This document shows positions 17,825 through 27,377 of a stretch of DNA of 64,000 nucleotides, piece by piece. The notes beneath the pieces were generated by a model. That model made no database searches. It was not told the origin of the DNA and saw only the letters and a list, made by a program, of their open reading frames with translations. The position numbers and the translations under genes are program-made. Source of the DNA: Planctomycetota bacterium (GTDB lineage: Bacteria; Planctomycetota; UBA1135; GCA-002686595); contig PKCK01000047.1 in the NCBI GenBank assembly GCA_002862085.1, forward strand, positions 62,001-126,000, read 5' to 3'. The first letter of the stretch is position 1. Every line of letters begins with the position of its first letter.

Positions 17825-19753
17825 TCAGCGGAAGTCGACCCTCAGCGCCGAGGAGAGGTTCGACGTGAGGAAGGGGTTCTGGTCGCGGTACCAGTACTGG
17901 AAGTAATAGCTCTGTCCCGCCTGGACGGCGCCGATCATGGGGATGTTGGAGAGGTCCGGCGCGTAGGAGGCGATGCCGGTCCCACGATCGGAGACGACTC
18001 CGTTGAAGCGGACGAGCGGTGTCCCGAGGCAGAGGATCCCCTGGCTCCCGCTGCCGAGCGGGACGATCCCCGGTGTGTAGGCGACCACGAAGAGGCCGAA
18101 CTGGTTGCGCGGGACGTCCGTGACGTTGAGGACGAGAGCGCGGTCAGCGGCCACTGAGCTGCCGATGGCCTCCAGGAAGGCGCCCACTCCGGTCGAGTTG
18201 GGCGCGCCGAGGCAGGTCGTCGCTCCGACGAAGCCCTCGCAGCCGGGGCCGCAGTGGTAGGGGTCGTACGGGAACGCGCCCATGTCCGCCCTGGTGCCGT
18301 CAGGATCGTTACCTGCGGTGGGCGAGGCGATGTCGATGCACGGTGAGTCAGGGAGCAGGTGCATGTCGACCGGAGCCATGTGGAAACGCGGCGTGGCGTC
18401 GATGTTCCCCATCCCGTTCGCGCCGCCCTCGACGTTCGAGTAGGAGATATCGACAGCTGCAGCCAGACGGGGGATCGGGCCACCCCGTACGATCGAGTTG
18501 CGCAGGGCGCCGGCGCCCTCGACGCTCGTCGCGCCGCCGGTGGCGTCGTTGTCGACGAAGGTGCAGCGGTCGATGAAGGGAGAGCCGAGGATCGCTCCAC
18601 CGCCGCTGGAGAACTGGTCGATCGCCGTGTTGAGCGCGAAGACGCATCCGTTGACCGTGGTCTCCGCCGCCGCCGACACGGCACCTCCGCCGCAGCTCAG
18701 CTGGCCGCCCAGGGCGGCGTTGTGCTCGAAGATCGAGTCTCGGACGGCGCCGATGCCCTCGATCGAGACCGCTCCACCGAACTGCCCCGTGTTGCTCCGG
18801 AAGAGACAGCGCAGAAGAGTGATCGACTGGTTCGCCGCGCCGGGCATGCCTTGGAAGGAGAGGGCGCCGCCGGGATGAGGGTCGTGGCCCGTGTCGTTGG
18901 AGACGAAGCTCGAGTCCCGCACGACGAGCTGGCAGGACTCGGCGAAGATCGCGCCGCCGTCGTCGCCGCTCACGTTGTGCGCGAAGGAGCAATCCTGGAA
19001 GACGTGGGCGCCGCCCTGGATCCAGAGCGCTCCGCCCGATGCGAGGGCGGCGCGGTTCGCGGTGAACTGACAGTCCGTGGCGATCACGACGCTGTCGATC
19101 GCACGGATGGCGCCGCCTTCGCCGCCCGTCGCGCAGCCGTCGAAGACGCACTCCTGCAGCCGGAGGAAGGCCTTGCGCGCCCAGATACCGCCGCCGGAGT
19201 CCGATCTGTTCGCGTCGCCGCAATCCCGGAAGGTGATCCGCTGCATCATCGGGGCGCCACCGTCGAGGAACAACCCGCTGCCGAACTCGGCGAACTCGCC
19301 GCCGGTGATCACGAGGTCGCGCAGGGTGGGGGAGCTCCCGCCAGCGCAGAAGATGCCGCCGCCCACGAAGGGGAGGCCGGGGCCGGGGAGCGGTGAGGGC
19401 TGGCCCTGGACGCCCTCGAGGGTGAAGCCCTCGAGCACGGCGCTGGCGCCTTCTCCGTTCTTGAACGTGACCACGCTGCCGGGCGGGAAGCCCATCGGGG
19501 GCGACTGGAGGGTCGTCACAGCCGAGCCGCCGGTGGAGCGGACCTCGACGTTCTTACCCAGGAAATCGATCCGCTCGCCCGGGTAGTTGCCGGGCGCCAC
19601 GAGGATCGTGTCGCCGCTCTGGGTGCTGGCCGCGGCCACGGCGTAGGAGACGCTCGTGTACGGACTCGACGGGGTCCCGTTGCCAGGGCCAGCGGCGGCC
19701 GCGTCGACGAACCATGTGGATTGCAGGCTGACGGCGAGTATCGGAAGGAGCAT
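17825..19753 (-). CDS. Secreted right-handed beta-helix repeat protein with WYRD/TSN C-terminal domain
   Basis: This is a 642-residue exported protein. The signal peptide MLLPILAVSLQSTWFVDAAA was used to choose the ATG at 19753. The middle (about 40-500) consists of pectate-lyase-like beta-helix coils, with GDTILVAPGNYPG at the start and repeated GGA-x-WI or GGAIFA turns. Such folds bind or cleave polysaccharides, or act as adhesins, but no catalytic residues can be assigned. The last 129 residues (17825-18214) are the domain shared with three other secreted proteins here, with cysteines in TTCLGAP and ILCLGTP and the terminal YWYRDQNPFLTSNLSS. It is divergent from the multihaem cytochrome gene. 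Confidence 0.85.
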   Translation of the reverse strand: MLLPILAVSLQSTWFVDAAAAGPGNGTPSSPYTSVSYAVAAASTQSGDTILVAPGNYPGERIDFLGKNVEVRSTGGSAVTTLQSPPMGFPPGSVVTFKNGEGASAVLEGFTLEGVQGQPSPLPGPGLPFVGGGIFCAGGSSPTLRDLVITGGEFAEFGSGLFLDGGAPMMQRITFRDCGDANRSDSGGGIWARKAFLRLQECVFDGCATGGEGGAIRAIDSVVIATDCQFTANRAALASGGALWIQGGAHVFQDCSFAHNVSGDDGGAIFAESCQLVVRDSSFVSNDTGHDPHPGGALSFQGMPGAANQSITLLRCLFRSNTGQFGGAVSIEGIGAVRDSIFEHNAALGGQLSCGGGAVSAAAETTVNGCVFALNTAIDQFSSGGGAILGSPFIDRCTFVDNDATGGATSVEGAGALRNSIVRGGPIPRLAAAVDISYSNVEGGANGMGNIDATPRFHMAPVDMHLLPDSPCIDIASPTAGNDPDGTRADMGAFPYDPYHCGPGCEGFVGATTCLGAPNSTGVGAFLEAIGSSVAADRALVLNVTDVPRNQFGLFVVAYTPGIVPLGSGSQGILCLGTPLVRFNGVVSDRGTGIASYAPDLSNIPMIGAVQAGQSYYFQYWYRDQNPFLTSNLSSALRVDFR

Positions 19754-19990
19754 GCGTGCGATGTGGGCAGATTGACTCGGGCGACCGAGCGACTCGAGCA
19801 GTTCTGGCGTGCCGCCCGCAGCCGATGGAGAGGAAGCTGCGACACGTCCGCACAACCCCCCAAATCGAAGCTACCCCGCTCAGCAGGGGGAGGCCAAACG
19901 CGCGTCTCGTGTTGAACATCGACTGCGCGAACCGATTCAACCCGGGACGCACCATGGCTCCCCACGGTCCATAATACGCCGCGACGCCCC

Positions 19991-22792
19991 ATGAACGAGC
20001 CCAGCCGAGCCGCGAGCCCGCGGCGCACCACCTACGTACCCGCCGTCGGTCCCCGGCTCGCCCGGCTGCTCGCGGTGGTGTTCGGCCTCTTCGCGCTCCT
20101 CTCGGTCAACGCGGTGTACCTCATCGTCGTGCGTCTCGCGGGCCGCTGGACCGGACAGAGCTACGAGAACCTCTTCTACCTCTACATGTTCCTCGGGCAC
20201 CTCGTGCTCGGGCTCCTGATCGTCCTCCCGGTGATCCTCTTCGGGGTGATCCACATGGGGAAGGCACGGGGTCGCCGGAACAAGCGGGCCGTGCGCATGG
20301 GCTACGCGCTCTTCACGGCCGCGATCGGGCTGCTCGTCTCGGGCATCGTCCTGACGCGCGTGGAAGGCGTCATCGTCGTCAAGGACCCCACGGCCCGCGG
20401 AGTCGCTTACTGGCTCCACGTCCTCCTGCCGCTGGTCTGCGGCTGGCTCTTCGTCCTCCACCGCCTCGCCGGGAAGAAGATCCGGTGGTCGGTCGGCCTG
20501 CGCTGGGCGGGCGTGTCCGGCGCCTTCGCTGCCGTCGCGCTCACGCTCCAGCTCCAGGATCCGCGCCAGTGGAACGAGGTCGGGAACCCCGACGGCGTCG
20601 AGTACTTCTACCCCTCGCTCGCGCGCACGGTCACCGGCGACTTCATCCCCGAGCACATCCTCCAGAACGACGAGTACTGCAAGCAGTGCCACGAGGACGC
20701 CCACGAGAGCTGGATGGCGAGCGCCCACCATCTCTCGTCCTTCAACAACGAGGTCTACCTGGCGTCGGTGCGCGATACGCGCGCCTTCGCCATGGAGCGC
20801 GACGGGAACGTCAACGCCTCGCGCTTCTGCGCGGGGTGCCACGACGTCGTCCCGTTCTTCAGCGGGAAGTTCAACGACCCCGACTACGACATGCGGAACG
20901 ATCCCACGGCCCACGCCGGGATCACCTGCACGGTCTGCCACGCGATCAGCGCGATCAACAGCCCGCGGGGCAACTCCGACTACACGATCGACACCCCGAT
21001 CCACTACCCCTTCGCGTTCTCGGAGAACCCGACCCTGCGCTGGATCAACGAGCAGCTCGTGAAGGCGAAGCCGGAGTTCCACAAGAAGACCTTCCTCAAG
21101 CCCCTCCACCAGAGCACCGAGTTCTGCGGGACGTGCCACAAGGTGCACCTGCCGGAGGAGCTCAACGACTACAAGTGGCTGCGCGGTCAGGACCACCAGA
21201 CGTCCTTCCAGCTCTCAGGGGTCTCGGGCCACGGCGTCACGAGCTTCTACTACCCGCCGGAAGCCGAGGAGAACTGCAACGGCTGCCACATGCCGCTGAT
21301 CGAATCGGACGACTTCGGCGCGCGCGTGCGTGACGGCAGCGGCGTGACGAAGACCTTCGATCATCTGTTCCCCTCGGCGAACACGGCGGTGCCGCTGCTG
21401 GCGGCGGAGGACGGCCTGGTCACCCAGGAGCAGGCGGACCGCGCCGTGGAGGCGCACCGCCGCTTCAACGAGGGGGTCATGCGCGTCGACATCTTCGGCC
21501 TGCGCGAGGGCGGGGAGATCTCGGGCGAGCTGCACGCGCCCTTGCGGCCCGAGGTCCCGGCCCTCACCCCGGGCGAGCGCTATCTGCTCGAGGTCGTCGT
21601 GCGCACGGTGAGGATGGGGCACCACTTCACCCAGGGCACCTCCGACTCGAACCAGGTCTGGATGGAGCTCACCGCCGAGGACGGACGGGGCGAGACCCTC
21701 GGTCGGAGCGGGTGGATGGATCCGGAGACCGGTCAGGTCGATCCCTGGAGTCACTTCCTCAACTCCTTCGTCCTCGACCGGGAGGGCAACCGGATCGCCC
21801 GCCGGAACGCCCAGGACATCTTCACCGCGCTCTACAACCACCAGATCCCGCCCGGAGCCGGTGAGGCGATCCACTACGCCCTCCAGGTGCCAGAGGACGC
21901 CGTCGGGCCGGTGACCGTCACGGCGCGTCTGCGCTACCGCAAGTTCGACACGGAGATCATGCGGTACGTGCTCGAGGACCCCGACTGGGCCAACGACCTC
22001 CCCGTGATCGAGCTGGCCCAGGACAGCGTGTCGTTCCCGGTGGGGAGCGCGGGGCCAGTCACCGTCGAGGCCCCCGACTTCCCGCTCTGGCAGCGCTGGA
22101 ACGACTACGGCATCGGGCTCCTCCGCAAGCCCGGCGGCGCGCAGCTGCGACAGGCCGAGGAGGCCTTCGAGGAGGTCGAAGCCCTCGGCCGTCCGGACGG
22201 CCCGGTGAACCTGGCGCGCGTCTACCTCGCCGAGGGCCGCGTCGACCGCGACGCGCCGGAGGCCCTGCGGCGGGCCCGCGACTTCGACCCGCCCGCGCGC
22301 GAGTGGTCGGTGCTCTGGTTCACGGGGCTCGTGAACAAGCAGAACGGCAACCTCGACGAGGCCATCGCGAACCTTCAGCAGATCGTGGACGGGGGCTTCG
22401 CCCAGGCGGCCGGCCGCGGTTTCGACTTCTCCAAGGACTGGCGCCTGCGGATCGAGCTCGCGGAGGCGCTCTACGAGCGGGCCCGCCAGGAGCGCGGTGA
22501 CGCGCGCCGGTCCTCCCGCGAGGAGCTGCTTCGCCGCGCGGTGGGCCACCTCGAAGCGGCCTTGGAGCTCGACCCGGAGGTCGCGCGCGCCCACTACATC
22601 ATGGAGCAGGTGCTGATCGACCTCGGGGACGAGGAGGGCGCCGCTGTGCATGCGGGGCTCCACCGGAGTTACAAGATGGACGACAACGCCCGGGACGTCG
22701 CCGTGGCGGCCGCCCGTACCAGGTACCCTGCGGCCGACGTGGCCGCGGAGGCGGTCGTCATCTACGACCTTCATCGCGGGAACGAGCATTGA
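19991..22792 (+). CDS. Membrane multihaem cytochrome c with C-terminal TPR-like region
   Basis: This is a 933-residue protein. The N-terminal 180 residues contain about five hydrophobic segments (LARLLAVVFGLFALLSVNAVYLIVV and others), anchoring it in the inner membrane. The periplasmic part has five c-type haem motifs: CKQCH (near 233), CAGCH (280), CTVCH (314), CGTCH (379) and CNGCH (429). The C-terminus has helical TPR-like repeats, e.g. FTGLVNKQNGNLDEAIANL and HLEAALELDPEVARAHYI. The domain mix suggests electron transfer linked to a periplasmic partner. The adjacent CRTAC1-like gene, joined by a TTGA overlap, is the probable partner. Donor, acceptor and substrate are unknown. Pairs of this kind are seen in Planctomycetota and Acidobacteriota (family knowledge). 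Confidence 0.9.
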   Translation: MNEPSRAASPRRTTYVPAVGPRLARLLAVVFGLFALLSVNAVYLIVVRLAGRWTGQSYENLFYLYMFLGHLVLGLLIVLPVILFGVIHMGKARGRRNKRAVRMGYALFTAAIGLLVSGIVLTRVEGVIVVKDPTARGVAYWLHVLLPLVCGWLFVLHRLAGKKIRWSVGLRWAGVSGAFAAVALTLQLQDPRQWNEVGNPDGVEYFYPSLARTVTGDFIPEHILQNDEYCKQCHEDAHESWMASAHHLSSFNNEVYLASVRDTRAFAMERDGNVNASRFCAGCHDVVPFFSGKFNDPDYDMRNDPTAHAGITCTVCHAISAINSPRGNSDYTIDTPIHYPFAFSENPTLRWINEQLVKAKPEFHKKTFLKPLHQSTEFCGTCHKVHLPEELNDYKWLRGQDHQTSFQLSGVSGHGVTSFYYPPEAEENCNGCHMPLIESDDFGARVRDGSGVTKTFDHLFPSANTAVPLLAAEDGLVTQEQADRAVEAHRRFNEGVMRVDIFGLREGGEISGELHAPLRPEVPALTPGERYLLEVVVRTVRMGHHFTQGTSDSNQVWMELTAEDGRGETLGRSGWMDPETGQVDPWSHFLNSFVLDREGNRIARRNAQDIFTALYNHQIPPGAGEAIHYALQVPEDAVGPVTVTARLRYRKFDTEIMRYVLEDPDWANDLPVIELAQDSVSFPVGSAGPVTVEAPDFPLWQRWNDYGIGLLRKPGGAQLRQAEEAFEEVEALGRPDGPVNLARVYLAEGRVDRDAPEALRRARDFDPPAREWSVLWFTGLVNKQNGNLDEAIANLQQIVDGGFAQAAGRGFDFSKDWRLRIELAEALYERARQERGDARRSSREELLRRAVGHLEAALELDPEVARAHYIMEQVLIDLGDEEGAAVHAGLHRSYKMDDNARDVAVAAARTRYPAADVAAEAVVIYDLHRGNEH

Positions 22793-24615
22793 GCGAAGAG
22801 GTGCCGGGCGCGCAGGACGCGCACGACGACGACGAGATCATCGGGGTCGCTTTCCGCAGGTCCCTCGTCGTGATCGCGGGCGTGGGGACGGTGGTCGGGG
22901 TGATCGCCGCCATGGGCGGCGACGAGCCCGAGCCGGAGAAGATCCGGGAGAAGGACGTGGGCGCGATCGAGACCCTCGAGACGGAGGTCGAGTCCCTTCC
23001 GAGCGTGCGCTTCACCGATGTCACCGCCGCCTCGGGCATCGACTTCGTTCACACCACGGGCGCCGCGGGCTCGAAGCTGCTGCCGGAGACGATGGGCGGC
23101 GGCGCGGCGTTCTTCGACCACGACCTCGACGGTGACCAGGACCTGCTCCTCGTCAACGGCCGCGAATGGCCGGAGGACGGCGGCGCGGCGCCGGGGCATC
23201 GGCTGTACGAGAACGACGGAGCCGGTGCCTTCACCGACGTCAGCGAGGCCGTCGGTATCGGCCCCGGGGGCTACGGGATGGGGTGCGCCGTGGGTGACGT
23301 CGACGGCGACGGCGACTTCGACCTCTTCATCACCGGCGTCGGCGGCAACCAGCTCCTGATCCGCGATGGAGAGCGCTACGTGGATCGCACCGCCGCGAGC
23401 GGGCTCGGCGGGAGCCCGGACGCGTGGTCCACGAGCGCGGGCTTCTTCGACATGGACGGCGACGGGGACCTCGACCTCTTCGTGTGCCACTACGTGATGT
23501 GGTCGCGCGCCATCGACGAGGAGCTCGCCTACACCCTCAACGGGGCGGACCGCGCCTACGGGCCGCCCATGAACTATCGCGGCGCCTTCTCGAGCCTGTA
23601 TCGCAACGACGGGGCAGGGGTCTTCGAGGACGTGTCCGAGGCCAGCGGGATCCGCGTGCAGAACCCCGCGACGGGAGAGCCCATGGGCAAGGCCCTCGGG
23701 ATCGCCTTCCTCGACGTCGAGGGCGACGGCGACACCGACGTGTTCGTGGCGAACGACACGGTCCAGAACCACCTCTTCATCAACGACGGCGCGGGTTCGT
23801 TCACCGAGGAGGGCGCGCAGACGGGTTTCGCCTTCGACCGCAACGGAGGAGCCACCGGGGCCATGGGGATCGACGTCGGCGATTTCCGGCAGGACGGCAG
23901 CTACGGCGTCTGCATCGGCAACTTCGCCAAGGAGATGTCGTCGCTGTACGTGAAGGATCCCCGCCGCATGCGCTTCACCGACGACGCCATCGGCGAGGGC
24001 ATCGGCTCACCCAGCCGCAGCCGCCTGTCCTTCGGGCTCTTCTTCTTCGACTACGACCTCGACGGTCGCCTCGACCTGCTCCAGGTCAACGGACACCTCG
24101 AGGAGAGCATCAACGAGGTGCAGCCGAGCCAGACGTACCTGCAGCGCCCCCAGCTCTTCTGGAACCAGGGTCCCGACGCCCGACGCTGCTACACGGAGGT
24201 GCCACCGGAGACCGCCGGCGACCTCGACGTCGAGCTCGCGGGCCGAGGCTCGGCGTTCGCGGACGTCGACGGCGACGGGGATCAGGACGTGCTCATCTGC
24301 CAGGTGGGCCGCGCGCCCGTGCTCCTGCGCAACGACCAGGAGCTCGGGCGCCGGTGGCTCCGGGTGCGGCTGGAGCAGCCGGGCGCCAACCGTCACGGCC
24401 TCGGCGCCACGGTCCAGCTGACCACCGGCGGGGTGAAGCAACAGCGGACGGTGACCGCCACCCGCAGCTACCTCAGCCAGTCCGAGCTGCCCGTGACCTT
24501 CGGGCTCGGCGCGGAGGGCGAGGTCGAGGGGCTGGCCGTCGTGTGGCCCGACGGTGAGCGCGAAGAGCTCGCCCTCCCGATCACGCCCGACCAGGAGCTC
24601 GTCGTCCGTCGCTGA
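22789..24615 (+). CDS. CRTAC1-like protein: FG-GAP/VCBS repeats with ASPIC/UnbV domain
   Basis: This 608-residue protein has an N-terminal membrane segment or uncleaved signal (SLVVIAGVGTVVGVIAAMGG). Calcium-binding-like FG-GAP repeats follow (DHDLDGDQDLLL, DVDGDGDFDLFI, DMDGDGDLDLFV, DVEGDGDTDVFV, DYDLDGRLDLL, DVDGDGDQDVLI), as in an integrin-type propeller. The C-terminal ASPIC/UnbV domain includes GLGATVQLTTGG, SYLSQSELPVTFGLG and VVWPDGERE. It starts with TTG, overlapping the cytochrome stop as TTGA. It probably acts in the envelope, bound to the multihaem cytochrome. A hairpin lies just after the stop. Confidence 0.9.
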   Translation: MSEEVPGAQDAHDDDEIIGVAFRRSLVVIAGVGTVVGVIAAMGGDEPEPEKIREKDVGAIETLETEVESLPSVRFTDVTAASGIDFVHTTGAAGSKLLPETMGGGAAFFDHDLDGDQDLLLVNGREWPEDGGAAPGHRLYENDGAGAFTDVSEAVGIGPGGYGMGCAVGDVDGDGDFDLFITGVGGNQLLIRDGERYVDRTAASGLGGSPDAWSTSAGFFDMDGDGDLDLFVCHYVMWSRAIDEELAYTLNGADRAYGPPMNYRGAFSSLYRNDGAGVFEDVSEASGIRVQNPATGEPMGKALGIAFLDVEGDGDTDVFVANDTVQNHLFINDGAGSFTEEGAQTGFAFDRNGGATGAMGIDVGDFRQDGSYGVCIGNFAKEMSSLYVKDPRRMRFTDDAIGEGIGSPSRSRLSFGLFFFDYDLDGRLDLLQVNGHLEESINEVQPSQTYLQRPQLFWNQGPDARRCYTEVPPETAGDLDVELAGRGSAFADVDGDGDQDVLICQVGRAPVLLRNDQELGRRWLRVRLEQPGANRHGLGATVQLTTGGVKQQRTVTATRSYLSQSELPVTFGLGAEGEVEGLAVVWPDGEREELALPITPDQELVVRR

Positions 24616-24625
24616 CGAACGAGAG

Positions 24626-24649
24626 CGGGCGGCGCCTGCGGGCCGCCCG
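24626..24649. terminator. Bidirectional hairpin between CRTAC1-like and Gfo/Idh/MocA genes
   Basis: CGGGCGGC and GCCGCCCG form a perfect 8-bp stem with an 8-nt loop in the 42-nt gap between convergent genes. No U-tract is present. Confidence 0.55.
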
Positions 24650-24657
24650 TCCGTCTC

Positions 24658-25986
24658 TCAAATGCCGTCGATGGACCAGCCGTCGCGGATCTCGGGGGAG
24701 AGGTGCGGGTCGGCCGCGGGCCGCGCCGGGAAGCGCATGGCCTCGGCGTCGTACTCGAGGGTCTCGTGGGGGAAGCGCAGCGCGACGTTGCCGAGGAGGG
24801 CGATCTCGGTGAGCCGCGCGGAGTAGTCGAAGCTCGCCGAGCATTCGCCCTTGCCGAGGCAGGCGTCGACCCACTGATGCCAGTGGTTCACGTGGCTGAG
24901 CCCGGGGATCTCCACGTCCGCGTAGCGGTCCGCCGGATAGAGCTTCTGCGCGCCGTAGGGGTTCGCGACGAGAGCACCCTCGGTCCCGATGAACAGGCAG
25001 GCGTTCGCCGGCATCTCCTCGCGGCTCGTGCCGAGCTCCTCGAGGGCGTCCACCGGGGGCTTGCGCTTGCCGTCGTGCCACGTGAGCACGAGCGGCCCGC
25101 GCGTGGTTCGCTCGTTGGCGTCGAACTCGTAGCGGACCTGGGACCAGAGGGGATAGGTCTCGCCGTTGGGCGTCGGGCCCTCGGAGCGGATGCGGCGCGG
25201 CAGCCCGAGCTCCAGGAACCAGACCGCGGGGTCCATCAGGTGGCAGGCCATGTCGCCCTGGGCGCCGGTGCCGAAGTCCTCGCGGCCTCGCCACTGGAAC
25301 GGGTGGTAGGCGCCGTTCAGGTACGGCCGCTCCGGCGCGACGCCGAGCCAGAGGTCCCAGTCGAGGTTCGCGGGCACGGCGTCCTCGCCGCCGGCGCGCT
25401 CGACGCCCTGGGCCCACCAGCCCGCCGGGCGATCGGACCAGACGTGGACCGTGTGGATCTCGCCGATCAGGTCGCGATCGAAGAGCTCCTTCGCGGTCCG
25501 CAGCTGGAGGCGCGAGTGGTTCTGGATGCCCATCTGGGTCACCACGCCGCTCTCCTTCGCGCGCTTCGTCATGGCGCGCGCCTCGGCGACGGTGCGGGTC
25601 AGGGGCTTCTGACAGTACACGTGCAGGCCAGCGGCCATCGCGGCCATCGAGATGGCCGCGTGCATGTGATCGGGGGTGGAGACGCTGACCGCGTCGATCT
25701 CCCCCGCGAGCTCCTTCAGCATCACGCGGTAGTCGGCGTAGGTCTTCGCGCCCGGCGCGATCTCCAGCGCCTTGGCGAACATCCCCGAGTCCACGTCGCA
25801 GAGCGCGACGACCTCGACGTCCGGATGGCTCGCGATCTGCGAGAGGTCCGAACGACCCATGCCGCCGCAGCCGATGGCTGCATAGCGAAGCTTCGCGCCG
25901 CGCGGGCGCGCGAAGGACGTGCCGGCGAGAGCGAAGCCGGTGCCGGCGGAGAGGAGCAGGTCGCGACGGTCGAGCGGAGGGGTCAT
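24658..25986 (-). CDS. Tat-exported Gfo/Idh/MocA family oxidoreductase
   Basis: This is a 442-residue NAD(P)-dependent oxidoreductase-fold protein. The N-terminus MTPPLDRRDLLLSAGTGFAL has the twin-arginine export pattern, so folded, cofactor-loaded protein is probably sent to the periplasm. The Rossmann motif is IGCGGMGRSD. The usual EKP motif appears as CQKPL, the common variant in planctomycete secreted members. The C-terminal alpha/beta domain contains GAQGDMACHLMDPAVWFL. Substrates are likely sugars or sugar-like compounds but cannot be specified. It is transcribed in the same direction as the upstream OxyR gene, at a distance of 282 nt. Confidence 0.9.
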   Translation of the reverse strand: MTPPLDRRDLLLSAGTGFALAGTSFARPRGAKLRYAAIGCGGMGRSDLSQIASHPDVEVVALCDVDSGMFAKALEIAPGAKTYADYRVMLKELAGEIDAVSVSTPDHMHAAISMAAMAAGLHVYCQKPLTRTVAEARAMTKRAKESGVVTQMGIQNHSRLQLRTAKELFDRDLIGEIHTVHVWSDRPAGWWAQGVERAGGEDAVPANLDWDLWLGVAPERPYLNGAYHPFQWRGREDFGTGAQGDMACHLMDPAVWFLELGLPRRIRSEGPTPNGETYPLWSQVRYEFDANERTTRGPLVLTWHDGKRKPPVDALEELGTSREEMPANACLFIGTEGALVANPYGAQKLYPADRYADVEIPGLSHVNHWHQWVDACLGKGECSASFDYSARLTEIALLGNVALRFPHETLEYDAEAMRFPARPAADPHLSPEIRDGWSIDGI

Positions 25987-26268
25987 GCGGTTGTGCTGGG
26001 AGTGGGGGAGAAGAAGCGCCGAGGACGTGTCAGGCGGCCGTGGGCGGACTCCCCCCAGGGTAAGCCGAGCGCGTCCACCTCGCGCCCCGCCCGGCGCGCT
26101 GATGACGATCGCAGCTCACGGCCGGGACCCGTGGGGAGGCGCGCTGCTCGCCGCGCCCGCTGGATCGGGCAGCCCGCGCGTCGAGCGCGCAGGCGCCACC
26201 GGCCGCCGCTCCCCCTCTTCCTTCCGCAGCGCCCGCCCGCCGCATCCTGCGCGATCGGCGCGCCGGGA

Positions 26269-27171
26269 TCAGGAGCTCAGGAAAGCCGCCCGGATCGTCT
26301 CGCCGAGGGCCGCGAACTCCTCATGGCGCGCCGAACTCTTGCGCCACGCGAGTCCGATGCGCCGGGAGGGCCCCCCCTCGTCGAAGGGCCGGAAGACGAC
26401 TCCCTGGTTGCGGGCCGACTCGGCCTCCACCGCCATCTCGGGCACCAGCGTGACGCCGAGGCCCGAGCCCACCATCTGCAAGAGCGTCCCGAGGCTGGTC
26501 GCGCGGAAGTCGGCGTACTCGGTCATGCCCGAGGTCTTGCAGATGGGCAGAGCGTGATCCCTGAGGCAATGCCCCTCCTCGAGGAGGAGCACCGTCTCGC
26601 CGTCGAGGTCGGACTCGGCGAGCGCCTCCTTCCGCGCGAGCGGGTGCTCCGCCGGGCAGGCGAGGACGAAGGGATCGCTGAACAGCTGCATCTCCTCGGC
26701 GCCGCGCAGGTCCACGTCGAGCGCCAGGAGGAGCACGTCGAGCTCTCCGGAGAAGAGCTGGGCCACGATGCGGTCGGTCTGGTCCTCGGTGAGCAGCAGC
26801 ACGAGCTCCTCGTGGGCCCTCCTGGAGGCGTGGACGACCGCGGGCAGCAGGTAGGGGGCGACGGTCGGGATCGCAGCCAGGCGCAGGCGGCCGGTGAGCG
26901 GCTCACCGGCCGCTCGAGCCATGTCGAGCAGGGTGTCTGTCTCGCCCAGGATCCTGGCGGCCTGGTCGGCCAGGGCCGTGCCGGCCGCTGTCGCCACCAC
27001 GCGCCGGGTGTCCCGCTCGAAGAGCTGGACGCCCAGCAGGGCTTCGAGTTGCTGCAGCTGCGTGCTGAGGGCCGGCTGGGTGACGTGGCAAGACTCCGCG
27101 GCCTCGCGGAAGTTGAGGTGCTTGGCCACGGCGACCAGGTACTCGAGCTGGCGGACGGAGGGACGTTCCAT
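26269..27171 (-). CDS. oxyR: OxyR-type LysR family peroxide sensor
   Basis: This is a 300-residue LysR regulator. The helix-turn-helix (about 1-60) reads RQLEYLVAVAKHLNFREAAESCHVTQPALS. In the effector domain the motif GHCLRDHALPIC places two cysteines nine residues apart (near C202 and C211). This matches the redox-active pair C199/C208 of E. coli OxyR, with the same GHCLRD context. This strongly supports disulfide-based peroxide sensing. The ATG at 27171 fits the family start. No catalase, peroxidase or ferritin gene is adjacent, so its targets lie elsewhere. Confidence 0.9.
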   Translation of the reverse strand: MERPSVRQLEYLVAVAKHLNFREAAESCHVTQPALSTQLQQLEALLGVQLFERDTRRVVATAAGTALADQAARILGETDTLLDMARAAGEPLTGRLRLAAIPTVAPYLLPAVVHASRRAHEELVLLLTEDQTDRIVAQLFSGELDVLLLALDVDLRGAEEMQLFSDPFVLACPAEHPLARKEALAESDLDGETVLLLEEGHCLRDHALPICKTSGMTEYADFRATSLGTLLQMVGSGLGVTLVPEMAVEAESARNQGVVFRPFDEGGPSRRIGLAWRKSSARHEEFAALGETIRAAFLSS

Positions 27172-27377
27172 GCGCCGCAAGATCGCACATCGGGGAGTCG
27201 CCGCCCACCGCGGATCACGATCCCTCTGCCGGAGCCGCGGCGGCCACGAGCCCTCGACCGAAGGCGCCCCCGGCCCCACCTCGCGACGGCCTCGTCGCGG
27301 CGGCGGCGGCCGGGGGCGCCGGGTGATCCGGTCAGGAGGTGCGCAACTCGCCGCACCCCCTCACCTCTCCGATCGCC

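Noticed and set aside
19970-19975. CATAAT as a -10 box just before the multihaem cytochrome gene
   Set aside because: No matching -35 box at 16-18 nt spacing; a single hexamer is weak evidence.
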